Shown: one piece after another, positions 1 through 12,556 of the stretch
How the letters are laid out: every line of letters begins with the position of its first letter
Numbering within the stretch: position 1 is the stretch's first letter
Source of the DNA: Siderastrea radians
Lineage: Eukaryota > Cnidaria > Anthozoa > Scleractinia > Rhizangiidae
Direction of reading: 5' to 3'
DNA length: 64,000 nt
Assembly (NCBI GenBank): GCA_964017195.1
Contig: OZ024888.1
Coordinates: 14,995,701 to 15,059,700 of the forward strand
Made by a program: the position numbers and the translations under genes
The notes under the pieces: model-generated
Databases searched by the model: none
The model's input: the letters and a program-made list of their open reading frames with translations, nothing else
Told to the model about the DNA's origin: nothing

Positions 1-1768
1 AAATCTTTTCTCCGAGAAAAGGCTAAGCCCACGATTTTCGGCATTTGACCAGTGGTCTGCTCAGGGGTAAGTACTTTAAATACGCAACCAAACACTAGCC
101 AACAAAGCTTTTCAGACTATCGTTAACCATTAACCATGTTAAAAGCACCTGATAAATTTCAGAATTTCCAGCAGCCACACTGCTCATTGACACTGCCAAA
201 ACATGTCTGGAAGTATGGTCTTGCAGATTCCTTTGTGTTAGGGGCGCCGTGTTTAAAACTGAAAATATTCCTGTTTCATTTTTTGGCACGAATTCGTAGT
301 TTTTCTGATTGGGCAATATAAATCGGAGTCTCTTTGGGCGCTTTCGGGCAAAGATACGAAAATTGACCAAAAGTAGTACTTGTTCCCTCGACTGTACTGG
401 GTTAAGAGATGGAGAGCAACACTCCGGCATCATTCACTAACAACGCAGAGTGTCACTGGCAGAGCGGGGGATTTTTCTTACAGGCATCTAAAAAAAAACA
501 TAGGCAACAGTGTACAAGGATGCTGAAACCATAACAAGTGAGATGTTCGAAGGAAAAGTCACTGCTTCGCTGGTTGGTCCACTGGACCGAACACAGATTG
601 TGAACAGATGGAGGGTGGGTTGCAACGTTTGAACTGTGGTCGTGGTGTTTTTCCATCGAAAGACCTCAAAATGTGCTGTCAGTTCCAGGCAGTGGCTAAT
701 ATAGCATCGCCAAAACAACAGGAAGGAGCCGTCAGTAAAACAAACCTATTTACAATGACTTCTGACTTGCATGCACACTTTTACTGCCCAAAGTGAAAAT
801 TCAAGACAAATTTCAAATTTCATTTTGTAAAACAAATCTTAAATATAAATAGTACCATTTGAAAGTACTGCTGACGAGGTTTCATTTGAATGGTCACACT
901 ATAGAATTTCATCGCAGAGTCAACAGTTAGAATCACCTTAACGCCTCCATAACTGACTTGACTTTGAATAGTGACACAAATATGTTCACAGTTTCCTTCT
1001 TGAAAATGGGCAGCTTTTAAACACAGAGCATGTTTTGTTTTGCTTTTTCTCGCATTCTTATTTAAACGTTTTTGACTTTCCTCTGCAGGAGTTCGGATTC
1101 CAGCTGGGTACAGTTCTGAAGAGTTTTCATAACAATATCCAAAGAGGAAGATAGTTTACAATATTTCTCAGTCAACAAATTGTCCATTGTGGGTTTTTCT
1201 GTGTTTCCAAAACCTAAAAAAGTCTTGTAATTACTACAGAATACGAATCTAGTTAGTAATAGTAATTGGATTGATTGGATTTGCTACATGGCGAGAAATC
1301 GACAAACAAGTTGTTTCAAAATTTTAAAACAAGGCCTCAGTCATCGGGTGCTATCGGGTGCTTTTCCCAACGAAACAACAAACCATAATCAGTGTTTAGC
1401 GATTTTTGCAGGACACCAAGAAACAACTTCAAAATAAATTGGCCCAATTTTTTCAAGTTGCAATTCATTTCCATCCCTGCCATCTACAGTCAAACACAGC
1501 TACTTATAGTATCAGAAAACTGGACAGTTAAGTTTCTAAAAAGCTGTGTAATACCTAAAAAATAGTAAACTTAAAATAGGTGTTTTAACCCCTCCGCGGC
1601 AATTTTTCGTGCAACTTGTGTCGCAACAACCAAAACTAGTTAAACAGTAGAGTTCTTCTGTCGAAGCCACTATCGTGTGATAGGTTGCCCGAAAAAATTT
1701 GAACATCAAATTTCCGAGAGAACCTATCACACACAGTGCCTGAGACAGAAGAAGTCTGTTGTTTTTAT

Positions 1769-1906
1769 TGTACAACGCTAGATTTTGAGCGAAAATTGCC
1801 AAAAAGGGCACTGTGCGCTGATGGGCGCCCGCTGAGGAGAGACACTATCGCGTCACGTGATCGATTTCGACCAATGGGAGCACACCAAAATTTAGCGTTG
1901 TACTGT
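1769..1906. repeat. Short foldback (MITE-like) with E-box/CCAAT inside
   Basis: Left arm TACAACGCTAGATTTTG and right arm CAAAATTTAGCGTTGTA are inverted with one or two mismatches. The enclosed segment is locally GC-richer and holds TCACGTGA and CCAAT, so it could carry promoter-like sequence. No gene start is attached to it. Confidence 0.4.
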
Positions 1907-2612
1907 ATTGTGTTATAGTATTGCGAGATAAGTTGCAGGAAGCACGTTACCCTACGTAACGCTGAAAATTTGTTGCAGCGCCGGTTCCCACAATATTGAC
2001 GAAAAATAGATGGTGTTACTTTTTGTGTGCCGGATTCACACTAAGCAGTGCAGGTATCCAGTTGCAGCTATCAAGTTAGAGAAAATTGTTATCAGAAAAG
2101 CTGTGATTGGAAATTCATGTGATCGTTTGTGAATTAGCTGGCAAATTACCGGAGAGCAAACTAGAATTGAGAATTTTGTTACTGGTACGCTGTTGTGTAG
2201 ATATTACAGCTCAAGATTGGCTTAGTGATGTCTCAAGACTATCCTGTTTATTCCTACTAAAAACTACGGTTAATTATCACACATTGATGGGGTATTTTAT
2301 TTGTGAAATTTATTTAGCACTTTGTACAGGGTTCGTATGGAGACTTGAAAAAAGTTTGGAAACGTTTGTGTAGGGATAAATACCAGCCCTTGTTCTCAAG
2401 GTTGCAAGAAGTTTTGTCGAGTAGTAGGATTTCAAGTTAGGCAACATGTTTTCTATCAGTAATCGGACATCAAGATGGGTTTGGAAACTAAAATGGCTGG
2501 ATGTATAAACCAGTGTGCGTGATAGAATAATCTGATGTGGGGGGTAGGAGGGAGGCAAATTAAGAACGCTTGTTTTGACGTCCATGGTGTAAAGCCGGAG
2601 AAGCATAAAACT

Positions 2613-2656
2613 CGTCACGCAACGCGCCTCCCCACTGAGAGGAGCGTTGCGTGACG
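2613..2656. repeat. Short palindrome
   Basis: CGTCACGCAACGC at the left and GCGTTGCGTGACG at the right form a hairpin with a short loop. This looks like a small foldback repeat; no target-site duplication was recognised. Confidence 0.55.
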
Positions 2657-5600
2657 ACCCTAAGAACGGCTTCGTAGGAGACTAAAAACTTCCGGGACGC
2701 TAACGCCCTTCTTGCTTAGGGTCCCTAATGTTTTTTTTTTTTTTTTTTTTTTTGCGACGGTAAGAAGAGGGAGAAGTAGGGGAAAATGCACAATATCGTG
2801 GAATAATATTTTGCAATAGTAAAGTGGCCGGAAAAGCGGGAATCGGAGGTAAAGGGTACGGGAAGCCTGACGTGTCAGAACCCCCCTGCCTCCCTCCCCC
2901 ACCTTAATATAACGTGTGTAGCATTCAATAGTAATGAACTAGCCTCTGTTGTATCTACTTATAAAAATCTATTCGATAAATAAACTAAGTTATGAATTGA
3001 CAATCCTTTCCTTGAGTCATTTGTTATACTACTGATCCCAGACGTCCCTTGAATTGGCTTAAAAATCATCCAGTCTTACTCTGAGTTTTGAAACAAATAG
3101 ATATTTGAGCCACATTCTGATCACACGAAATGGAATTGCGTCGCGTTTTAACTCGTAGTTGCCTCTAGTGTTTCAGATAATGACTCTTCAAGTTGATGTA
3201 AATGTTTCAAATCCAACCATCCAGTTTCCAGAAACTCCTCTGCTATAATCAGTATTGAACAACTACAGCTAAACTTTGTTACTGTACATTTTCCCACGAG
3301 AGTCGCTTCTCTTCCTTATTGTCTTTTAATACAGCACTTTGAATGTTCTTGAAGCCTTGCTTCCTACTGCCATGTTGGCCGGCAGTGACCTTGCCGGGGC
3401 CTTCTCCGGAAATAGCATAGAAATATCTCATCAAAATTTTGGTTTGACGTTCAAGCTTTCGTGCACTCTCTTTTAGCTTGACCAACTGTTAGCTCTCTTA
3501 GTGCATACTTGCGGATAAGAAATAAATCAAGGCGCCATAAACAGATAAATGTCAACATTCTGGCCTGGACGTGTTCCTTGCCTTTGTGAACCAGTCCTAA
3601 AATCAAGCTTTTGAAAGTTGCTTGCTAAATCTTGTAACTTCTTTCAAAATCTTTTCCCATAACTAGCCTGGAGGTGTTTTTCTTAATTAAAAGAATTCTC
3701 GATAATTGTGAAATTAATTGCATTTAAAACTGTTTATGGTACGCGAGTTTCATTCCGTCCAAAATGAAGAGTCCGTTCCATCCAAGATAAGCTCCATGAT
3801 TTCCATCGAAAAGGAGTTCCACCCCATCCAAAATGAGTCGCGCTCCATCCAATCACTCTAGCGTGCTTTATAACAGAACAAAGCCTTTTCAAGCCTTTTT
3901 TTTTTGAAAAAGTTTACCAAAAGTACAAATTCTAGTCCTATTACAAAAAGGTGAGGGCCCGGCCTCCTTCGTTTCTCACCTTTGGGGTGTAAAATGCAAA
4001 TTTGGACGATGCGATGACAGTGACGTTGCTGACTCGTCATGGCAACTAAATGCACGCTTCAGTCCAAATGAATCCAAAACATTAGCTCAGTAACTTACTG
4101 TTCCTAGTAAATATTTTCATACAAAATCTACAAAAACAAATTTCCCTCTATAATGGTCGTTGAAAAGGTGGTTGTTGTTTGTGTTGTTTTCGCTTGGTGA
4201 ATCCCACTGGAGGTCAGATGTCCTTTTATACCGGAACCATCGACTTAGTTTTCGTCTCTTTTATTTTCCACTTTTACTTTTGTATTTCTTGGTGATTTAG
4301 CTAAAGAATATTAAGACAAAAACGGATAATTCTCAAAGAGAACACGATTTTACTTGAATACCAACGGTTTCCGAGATATCAAACCATTGATTCCAATTGT
4401 TTTCCTTTGTATTTGACTCAAGTGTTTCGGCAAAGTTAATCGGCGAAGTCAGAAAGACTGGCCGAAAAGTAGAAGAGAGAAGAACATATTATTTTAAAGT
4501 AATGGTGTTGAGCCTTTTAAAACATAAAAACCTTCAAGAAAGGTTTCTATCTTGTCATTATTTTGTTTGAATTGTAACTTTAACTTGTGTCGTACGTTCA
4601 AAGGTAGCATAACATCAAGAAATTTGTATACGGTCGTAATGTTTTCGTGGTAATTAACTTTTCAAATTTCTCTTATTAAATAAATAAAATGAAACTTGTA
4701 ATTTTTAAATCGAAGACAAATTCAGTGCCGATAAAGAGTTTGACAATTTTTTTAATTATAGAGATCACTAAACGTGATAGAAACAATCAATAATGTCTTC
4801 CTTATGTCGTTACAAGATCCTAGCGTCAGGGCTATAAATAAATCCCCAATTTTTTTTGTGTTTGGCTTTCTGATTTCCTAATAACCGCATTTATTACCCA
4901 GATTATTATTTAGTAATCTTTATTACTTTAGAATCGACGATTTAATCTCTGCTCAGTCATAAGTGGAGAAAAGTGTTTTTTTTATGAATTTGTTATTTTA
5001 TTTTAAGTTTAATTAACCAGTATTGTATAGAATTCAAAACAGACACCTTCAAAACCAAGGGTAAGTTTGTATTTTACCTTCGCTTTTCGAAAAGCCACTC
5101 CAATTAAGCTATATATATATATATATTCAATAAAACATCGTCATAAACTGATAGCGGTCGTCTTTTTTTAGTTAATGATAAACTAAAATGACGAGTATTT
5201 CGTGTGAGTAAAAACTAGGTAAAAACAAAAGACAACGTATTTGTTAAGAATTATCATTTTTTCGTATCAACCAGCAGGAACATTCAAATAAGAAAAGCAA
5301 ATTCCTATTATTAAATTCATTAACTTTGCATCTCTGCGATTTAGTAACCGCAAATTTGTTTTGGCTGTCATTTTATCCAAACTGCACAACTGGAAGATGA
5401 AGTTATTGTAATAAGTTTAGCGGCTTATAACAAGAAAGGACACCGCCAAGAAGGGGCCGAAAAGGCCAATAAATTTCCAAAACAATGGAGAGTTTAATTA
5501 TTCAATATTGACCTTCTGTCGTTTCGCCTGTTTGATGCGACAGTTTCAATCCATTTTTTCATTGTGTGTCGACATAAGCGGGCGCGACGAACCCTTGGAA

Positions 5601-6825
5601 AAGAATTGCTCTACTGTTTGTGCTTTCCCAGCTGATATTTGTAATCCCCGATCAGTCTTGATCAGATACCGCCGGGCCGATGTCACGTTTGAACCCCCCA
5701 ATTGTTCCCGCCACTAAATGATGTCAGAATGCATTTCGTCGGAAATTCAAAGTTCTTTGAATTTAAATTAAATTAGTCAGTTTCAATCTGCCGTGCATTC
5801 ATCTGTTTATTCGACAAATCGACACTGAGAAAGTAAATAACTAATTTGTGAAGCCGGGACAACAACTCGAATACTCCGTTGGTAACAAGTCACGATTCCA
5901 CGGAGTCGATCGAGTGAAAATCGGGTATAAAAATAAGAAAAAAAATCGGCGAAAAGTTATAGTGCATTTCATCTCAATTAACCGCACCTTATCGTAAAAA
6001 TAGAAACGTTATAAAAGAAATCATTCTTTCTTTGTTAATTTCGGAACCTTTAATTGCGATAACGCCTCTTTCGACTTTTCAGTCGTGTCGGGAAACTCCC
6101 AGCAAGTTTCGACAATTTTTGTTGATGATTTTTCAGCGACTAAGGAAGCGGTTCTTGTTAAAATACCGCTTTCAATCAAATCGTGAAAACTGAAAAGATC
6201 CTAGGGGATGCGACGTTCGGCCAGATCTTTAAAAATAAACAAATGACCTCGCAGGTCGAGATCCATGTCTTTACGACTCCGGCTTGTTTGAACAAATGGT
6301 CTTCAAACTGGTCATTTTCGAAAGCGGCGAGTTCTTTTAACTTTGATGAGTCGTCGGCCGAGGTCGTTCAGTTTTCTTCAGAGCTAATTTAATGCAGTCC
6401 AAGTCCCTTCGCTGGTTTATTTGCCAAGGAAAAGTCAAGGTGGACGATATAGAGAAAACAAAACAATTCCTTTCCTTTAAAATAAGGCAAGCCCAGACGA
6501 GTTGCTGGTGATAGACACTTTGTCGCCGAGTCGTTAAAACTGCACGGGGAAGCTTGTGTATTTGAGCGTGTGGATTGCTGTTCAATTGTTTGTGCCATTT
6601 GAATTGTTTATTATAGAGTCAGAGAGGCTGTTTGCAACTGCCCGGCGCTGGCTGCTAGACTTAAACACTAGACTGTATCCACGAGGGCTCGGATTTGAAA
6701 ACCCATCGAAATCTTTAGGAATAAAGTAAGAAGAAAACCTGACAACTTTTTGGTTATCAAGCTCTTGTCAACGCCGGAAACTTGGACCGGTAATTTACCG
6801 CGAGAAACCGCAACCTACCCGCAAG

Positions 6826-7239
6826 ATGGAAAGAAGGAACATCTTACCTCGTGGCACAAGAACACAGAATTCCCGCAACACGAGCCACCAAAGATCACAT
6901 GTTTCTGCGCAGTTTGACAGCAACACGCAAGAGAATTCGCATCTTTCTGCTGAAATACTTGTTGCAAGACAATTAGCATGGATCGGGGACCAAATTGAAC
7001 TGGGAAGAATGTCTGCGGGACGTTCGGGAAATGTCCCGAGACTAATTGGAAGGTCCTTAGCTGCCGCAGGGGATCGATTGGAGTGCAGATACGATCCTTT
7101 TACCAGAAGAACCGAAACTTTCTTGCGAATTTTGTGTAGAGGTTTTTCTGGTTTGGAGGATGGCGGCTTCGTTATTGCTGGTACTTTGTTTCACGTTTGC
7201 TACATTGTACTTCAACAACTGTCACGTAATATGCCGTAA
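6826..7239 (+). CDS. Small BH3-only-like protein with two BH3 motifs (137 aa)
   Basis: Intact single-exon frame from ATG 6826 to TAA 7237-7239. Two BH3-like motifs are visible: residues 46-58, VARQLAWIGDQIE (L50, I53, G54-D55, I57), very close to the BAK-type BH3 pattern, and residues 74-86, IGRSLAAAGDRLE (L78, A81, G82-D83, L85). The C-terminal third (about 112-131) is moderately hydrophobic and could touch a membrane. No BH1 NWGR motif or globular Bcl-2 core is seen, so BH3-only-like is the best reading. In this family the BH3 helix inserts into the groove of pro-survival Bcl-2 proteins or activates Bax/Bak at mitochondria. AATAAA at 7515-7520 gives a plausible polyadenylation site. Function is inferred from the motifs only. 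A second dual-BH3 gene lies at 47885-48319. Confidence 0.62.
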   Translation: MERRNILPRGTRTQNSRNTSHQRSHVSAQFDSNTQENSHLSAEILVARQLAWIGDQIELGRMSAGRSGNVPRLIGRSLAAAGDRLECRYDPFTRRTETFLRILCRGFSGLEDGGFVIAGTLFHVCYIVLQQLSRNMP

Positions 7240-7514
7240 TACTTGCAAACTTTATCGTCACCTTGAGTACAGCGAACAAAAACTATTGTACAATGCCAGA
7301 CAAAACTAAATTGCTCACTGATTTTCAGCCAGCATCGTATTTAATAGTTTACCAAAATAAGGCTACAACTGTTGTATTTTTCCCCGTCTATTTATTAAGC
7401 GTTGTGATTGTACGCGTGCCGTGTCGTTGTACAAGCTCTGTAAATGATATGTCGCCTTTTGATGGTTTTTGACAACGCGCTCATTGTATATAAAGACCTA
7501 CATAATGGACCCAC

Positions 7515-7520
7515 AATAAA
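7515..7520 (+). terminator. Polyadenylation signal AATAAA
   Basis: AATAAA lies 276 bases after the stop of the dual-BH3 gene, the expected position for the end of a short 3' UTR. Confidence 0.45.
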
Positions 7521-10006
7521 AGCTTGATATGTTAATTGTTCACATATTTATTTAGAATAACTCTTTCCCACATTGTGTGCAATATCACAAAGACGACAGA
7601 CAAAAAGTGGTACAGTTACGAGAAAGGTTTCTTTTAAAACGTGCGCATTTGAGGACTGAAAAGCCATTCTTTTTCAAGCCAGTGAAGTGACCATAAGTTG
7701 CTTTAAAATCACGAGAACCCCTTCCCTTGATAACTCGCTATTCAGTAAACCAAAAACAATTTCCATTGCTTCGTTGACTACAGTAAACTAATTCCTCCCG
7801 ATAACTCGAGCTTTCTTTAACTCAACTGAACAGAGAGGGTTCGAGTTATCGGAGTTTTTTATTGTTTTGTTTTGTTTTTGGCAACTGTACATGTAGCTCG
7901 ATTGTTCGACAATTTTATATTTTGAAGATCAAAAACCTTCCGTTGTCAATCTGCCAACCTGTTTTTCTTTTAAACAAAAGGTAATTGTTCCAGAAAATGC
8001 AACTTCGAGTAAATTCAATTTTCAAAACTCAATTCGATTCCCCCGACTTAGTTTTGCGGAAAAATGCAACTATAATAATTTCTTATTTGGTTTGGGCCTA
8101 TAAAAATGTTTTCTCAACATCCAGTTTGCGATTCACCACTTATGATTTGCTTTTAACAGTTTTGCGATGCTTTTTTAAGTTGCCTGATAATTAGTGTCAC
8201 AGGTTATGGCGTCAAACTGTCCGCAGCACCAAACAATAATAACAGTTTACATGCTGTGAATTGAGCCAGCCATAATTACGAGTCTCTCTCGAGTCGGCAA
8301 TTGAAAAAGGAATATAAATTCGGACGGAAATTTCCGGAAAACTCAATTTTAAAAGTGATTGTTTTGGGATATGCACCTCGTAATTTTGCGGCGCTACGTT
8401 CGGGAATAATCTCGATTTTCTTTTTCGCGTTACTTATACAAGGCTTTCCCGTTTCAGAAATTACACACAAGAATAATTCATGCATTAAACCGCGAAATTG
8501 TCTTACAATATTACTACCCACTTACTAAGTTGCGTTTCTAACCCGTTTTTCCATGAATAATCTCAACAAATGAACTATCGTGTTACCCTAGCGATAGTTA
8601 GGAGAATGTCTTCAAAATCAAAGGAATTTCCCTGTAAGTTTGGTGATCATTTTACTTTTTCTCATAACTTTTATGCGTTCCCCTGATATTGCCTTGTAAA
8701 AAGCGTTCAAGGTTGTCTGAAACTGATTAAAAATCGCCGAAAGAAGGCAGATCCAATAAGGTAAGCAATTAAGCAGCCCGCCACTTTTTTAACACAAAAT
8801 GGACGGCACCACATATCTAGCATTAAACTCAGCGCTTATGTATTGCCAATTTCAGATTTATTTCACACCTTTTTCGGCTAATCACTTTTTTCAGTAACGG
8901 GAAGTTGAAAACAGTATAAATAAAACTAAAATTTGGAAAGCCGCAGATAGCATAACAGGAGCGAGAAATTAGAGTCAGTGGCCAATAGCCGGCCGAAGTT
9001 TTCGGGCAAAATTCTGCCTACCAGTGACAAAACTAATACAACTGATATAGCTGTGCATGCAAAGTGCAGTTGAACGAGAAGGGGAGGCAGGGATTCACAT
9101 TAAAGAGAAGTAAAATCAACGGTATTGAAACAATTGACGTCATCAACAATCCATCACTCCAATAAATTTATAGCAAGGGAAAATGAAGTCGCACTCAACA
9201 CTGGGCACAGGGTACCCACGCGGCCAGCATGATGCAGCAGTATTACTACTTCCCTGAATGGGATGCTAGGAGATAGCAAGTTTACCCGGGGAAGGCGGGC
9301 ACTTGACCCATCTTTGGGTGTAGGGATGCCGCTGAGGGTCTGAAACCCTGACCCTGTTTAGGACAAAAAAGCTCTACCTACCCTGCCGTAGGAAAACAGT
9401 CTCCGTTTTAGGCCCCTGTTTATTCAAGCTGTTTGTGTCTTTTGAAACGCAATTAAGTCTCAAAAACGTCAGGTTTGATCGGTAAAGGAGTATAGCCCAT
9501 GACCTTGGGAGACCCTTCCGATACAAAGATATTTGAACAAAACCCTACCGATAATTCTCTTATATTAGAAGACACAGAACTGAGACTCTCAAGTTCGTTT
9601 GTCGATTTTCTTCAGGCTGAAGTTATATTTGACCCTGAAATGGTAGACTAAATCATGCCTAAAGCTCAGAATGGAAAACTGTGTGCCTATTTTCACGATT
9701 GTGAGATACAATCAACCGACAAAAGAAACCGGCTGCTTTCAGAGTTTAGATAAAGTCATATCCACTTGAAGGCGGTCAAGTGCATGAAAAACAAAAATGG
9801 GTTAGATAGCAGCTGAGAGCTTTGAAATCTTTGCAAAGGCTTGCGCCCCCTAAAGGCTTTCAATTCATAACTCCTAGAGTCAGTATTGAACCCCGGTAGT
9901 AATTCGTGCCACTTTTTTCAGGTTAAGGTTACCACAAAAGGGATATCAAGTAAATAAGACCTCGATATCACGACATTTCTCCGTGGCCCCGATGTCTTTA
10001 GTAATA
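7521..10006. other. Intergenic, no gene seen
   Basis: AT-rich DNA with short chance frames only. Around 7735-7860 there are pieces reading 'CCCGATAACTCGAGC' and 'GTTCGAGTTATCGGAG', which resemble the pogo/Tigger-like MITE at 25310 and may be a worn copy. 9240-9400 resembles a low-copy dispersed repeat ('GGGATGCTAGG...'); a related piece is at about 35690-35710. Confidence 0.4.
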
Positions 10007-10220
10007 TTAACCTTTTTAAAATCCTAAGAGTGACAAAAATGAAATTTGTCTTTACATTATCACTACTTGCTCAAACATTCAAGTGATGAGAGTAAAGGAA
10101 GTGATTACCAAGGATAAGAACTCTTGATATTTAGACAAATTCTCCTTACTAATTCCATAAGAAATGTACGAAGAACAGTAAGGAGAATATACATTTTTAT
10201 ATCAGGGCTTAAAGGGTTAA
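10007..10220. mobile_element. TTAA-flanked MITE, family A copy 1
   Basis: Bounded by TTAA on both sides (10007-10010 and 10217-10220). The ends read 'TTAACCTTTTT...' and '...GCTTAAAGGGTTAA', and the interior holds 'AAATTCTCCTTACT' and 'AGTAAGGAGAATAT'. The same interior occurs in copies at 32130-32350 and 35387-35589, so this is a dispersed family. TTAA duplication fits Kolobok or piggyBac superfamilies; there is no coding sequence. Confidence 0.6.
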
Positions 10221-10555
10221 CGAGTGAAGAAGAGGGCACGTAATTCCTACAGGTGGGCGAACATGTATAGCAGGGAACTGAAATGGTATCACAATCATGT
10301 GGCTGTCTTAGCTATTTAAACTATAAATACAGTTCCCTTTGATTATAACCACGTATAGTTAATCGCCTAAACGTTATCTGACGTGAGTAGAGTGTCGGTT
10401 TATTTCCACCATGTCCACGTTCCTTTCCTCAAACATTTATTTTCCCAATTTTCCCGGTCTGGCTTCGAGACTTCCAACTGCAGTCGGATAATCGAGGTTG
10501 ACTGTACTGGGCATACAATTCATAGCCAGAAAATCACGCTAACAAAGTTCACGCA

Positions 10556-10966
10556 TTAAGACGATTTCCGCTCAACGTTCGAGCAGTAAAAGTGCAAAAA
10601 TTAAGTTACCAAAAAAATACTTGCAGCACTGTCACACTTTGAGAACAGATAAGAAGAACTTATCGTTACTTTTGCTCCCAAGCTGACCCCGCCAGAGAAA
10701 ATTGGATTTGAAGTTATCCATATTTCAATTAAAAAGACGCTTCATGACAGTTCAAAACAAAATGGCGCCCGTTTTTAGCATACTTTTACGAGATTTGAAA
10801 TTAATTTTCTTGAGAATGCTTGAGAATTTCATCGCGGGGTCACTTGGGCAAGTGAACTAGAGCGAGATCTTTCAAATAGCATTTAAAATGTTACCGTGCT
10901 ATGAGTAGTTTTTTGGTAAATATTTTTTGCACTTATTGCTCGAGCGTTGAGCGGAATCCGTCTTAA
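10556..10966. mobile_element. TTAA-flanked MITE, family B copy 1
   Basis: Starts TTAAGACG(A)TTTCCGC and ends GCGGAATCCGTCTTAA; inverted ends continue through 'CTCAACGTTCGAGCA'. About 411 bp, non-coding. A near-identical copy in opposite orientation is at 46346-46753. TTAA target duplication suggests a Kolobok-like or piggyBac-like non-autonomous element. Confidence 0.75.
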
Positions 10967-11872
10967 GTATTTTTTGTTGTGACGAAACTGTCAGATCTCT
11001 CTTTCTCGTAGTCTCACCCACGCAGCCGTTTTTAGTGGCGTCACGGCTGCGTAGGAGACTATCTTCCTCTCTAATAAATGATCTGTTACACAACCCCAAA
11101 ATTATAAACACAGCTCAAATCGGGAGTAAATCAGTTTATTCCTTGAATTTGCCGCCCGGTTTATCAGCTTTTAAAATGGTTGTTAGACTTTCTCAAAAGT
11201 CCTTCGCTTCTCATTTCCGGTTCCGGTGGTGGGCCCGCGCTCCCGCTCGCTCGCGTTCTGCGCTCGGTTTTTTTTTTCGCGTTTCCGAAATTGCACTTCC
11301 AAAACAAAAGCTCTGAGCTCAACTTGTGGGCAAGTCTAAATGGTTGTCGGTCTTTAGCCGACGACTGCTTGGCGAAAGCACTCGAAATAAACGCTTGGTA
11401 CTCAAGGTAATACTATAGCTACTGCTCCTCCCTCCGGGAGGGCAGATTCCTATATAAAAGAGACGGGGGTGGTCGTCGGATATTTGATAAGGACCCCTAT
11501 TAAAAAGAGGCAGCAGAACTTCGTATTGTGGCCGTGGCTACAATTCATTTTCACCCCCAGAGAACCAGTTCTGGTAAATTGTCCCATAGATGTTACCAGG
11601 AAATTCAGTGCTAGCGGTGGACCTTTTTAGTTTTACTGAACACCTTAAGTGGTACCAGATCAAAAGATTTAAACACGGCGAGCACCCTGTCAATTTATTA
11701 GGAAGTCCGGCCTGGGAACTATGTCGTGTCTCGACATTGCCAAGTGTTTTCTTCATATTACGTTTAGATTTTTATTTTTTTATATATTTGTCTAAAACTG
11801 AATATACGTTTGAGTAGCTTTTTCCCAATGACATGATCCTTCCATAATCCAAGAGTTCATTGTTCTAGTTGT
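10967..11872. other. Intergenic, no gene seen
   Basis: Apart from the palindrome at 11009-11061 there is a GC-rich patch at 11215-11260 and a run of dispersed-repeat-like sequence at 11400-11530. The open frames here (under 95 codons) lack splice context or family resemblance. Confidence 0.4.
11009..11061. repeat. Palindromic repeat
   Basis: TAGTCTCACCCACGCAGCCGT is mirrored by ACGGCTGCGTAGGAGACTA around a short spacer. Small foldback; no gene attached. Confidence 0.55.
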
Positions 11873-12556
11873 TTATGGCATTTTGCACCCATCCGGTCTT
11901 TTCGCTACTGCTTCCGCCGCCAATGCTGCTAATGATGGTATTTCTGTGGCGTGTTGGGTGACTGTGGAGACGGGGTACCCTGTCGATTCTCCCGGCAGGG
12001 TATCTCTGATCAAGTCCTCGACCACAAAGTTCCTGAAAAGATGAAAGTGCTCTCCTGCGTTCATCCAGAATTTAACTACTTTCTGGAGACATCTTGCTAA
12101 TACGGGATGCATGGATGTTCTATCATCTCCCGCTGTATTGAACACCCCAGCCGTCACGGAGAAGCCAACGGCGCTGATATTTCTTTCTGTGTACTCTTCA
12201 CCAAAGGCACTTCTGTAAATGGCGCCATGCACCTGGCGTGGACTTTGCTGCTGATACACCTTTACTTTCTCGTTTTCCGCATCCATAATTAAAAGATATC
12301 CACTCTTACAACGCGTACCGTTCGCAGTTTGCCACTGAGTCTTACCGTGGCATGAGTGCATGATCATACCAGCGTAAGACGACGCTTTTCCTCGAAACAC
12401 ATCTGACTTGCTGGAGATGTGAATCGTCTCAAGAGCAAACAAAGGACAACCAGCTTGCACTTTGGCGGTTGTATTTGGACCGCTCGTTAACGAGCCTAGA
12501 GCTTTTTGCGAAAAATTATTGCTCACAGAGAAGCCTTCCGTTCCCATCTGTAGCAT
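11873..12556 (-). CDS. Hypothetical protein, unrecognised (about 227 aa)
   Basis: A long uninterrupted frame on the minus strand ending at a stop at 11873-11875. The first in-frame ATG is at 12556 (MLQMGTEGF...); the frame stays open upstream to about 12626 without another ATG, so an upstream exon is possible. Composition looks like a soluble protein with no signal peptide or clear membrane span; the C-terminal part has an aromatic/acidic stretch (FHLFRNFVVEDLIRD) and an alanine-rich helix-like tail. I do not recognise a family. Over 225 codons without a stop in AT-rich DNA is unlikely by chance, so it is probably a taxon-restricted gene, an exon of a larger gene, or a remnant of a repeat-encoded protein. 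Confidence 0.45.
   Translation of the reverse strand: MLQMGTEGFSVSNNFSQKALGSLTSGPNTTAKVQAGCPLFALETIHISSKSDVFRGKASSYAGMIMHSCHGKTQWQTANGTRCKSGYLLIMDAENEKVKVYQQQSPRQVHGAIYRSAFGEEYTERNISAVGFSVTAGVFNTAGDDRTSMHPVLARCLQKVVKFWMNAGEHFHLFRNFVVEDLIRDTLPGESTGYPVSTVTQHATEIPSLAALAAEAVAKRPDGCKMP

Larger units (their letters stand above)
1..6600. other. Gene-poor AT-rich intergenic region
   Basis: No open frame here looks like an animal exon; the open frames are short and start on chance or non-ATG codons. Visible structure: a hairpin at about 1672-1730; a short foldback with arms at about 1769-1785 and 1889-1906 that encloses a CACGTG E-box (within 1853-1860) and a CCAAT box (1871-1875); a 44-bp palindrome at 2613-2656; a 23-base T run (2731-2753); diverged 'CCATCCAAAATGA'-type units around 3750-3850; and a (TA)n run at 5110-5126. 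I see no tRNA, rRNA or splice-linked exon set. Confidence 0.5.

Noticed and set aside
95..433. 112-codon minus-strand frame at the left end
   Set aside because: No family resemblance, no splice context, and composition typical of chance frames.
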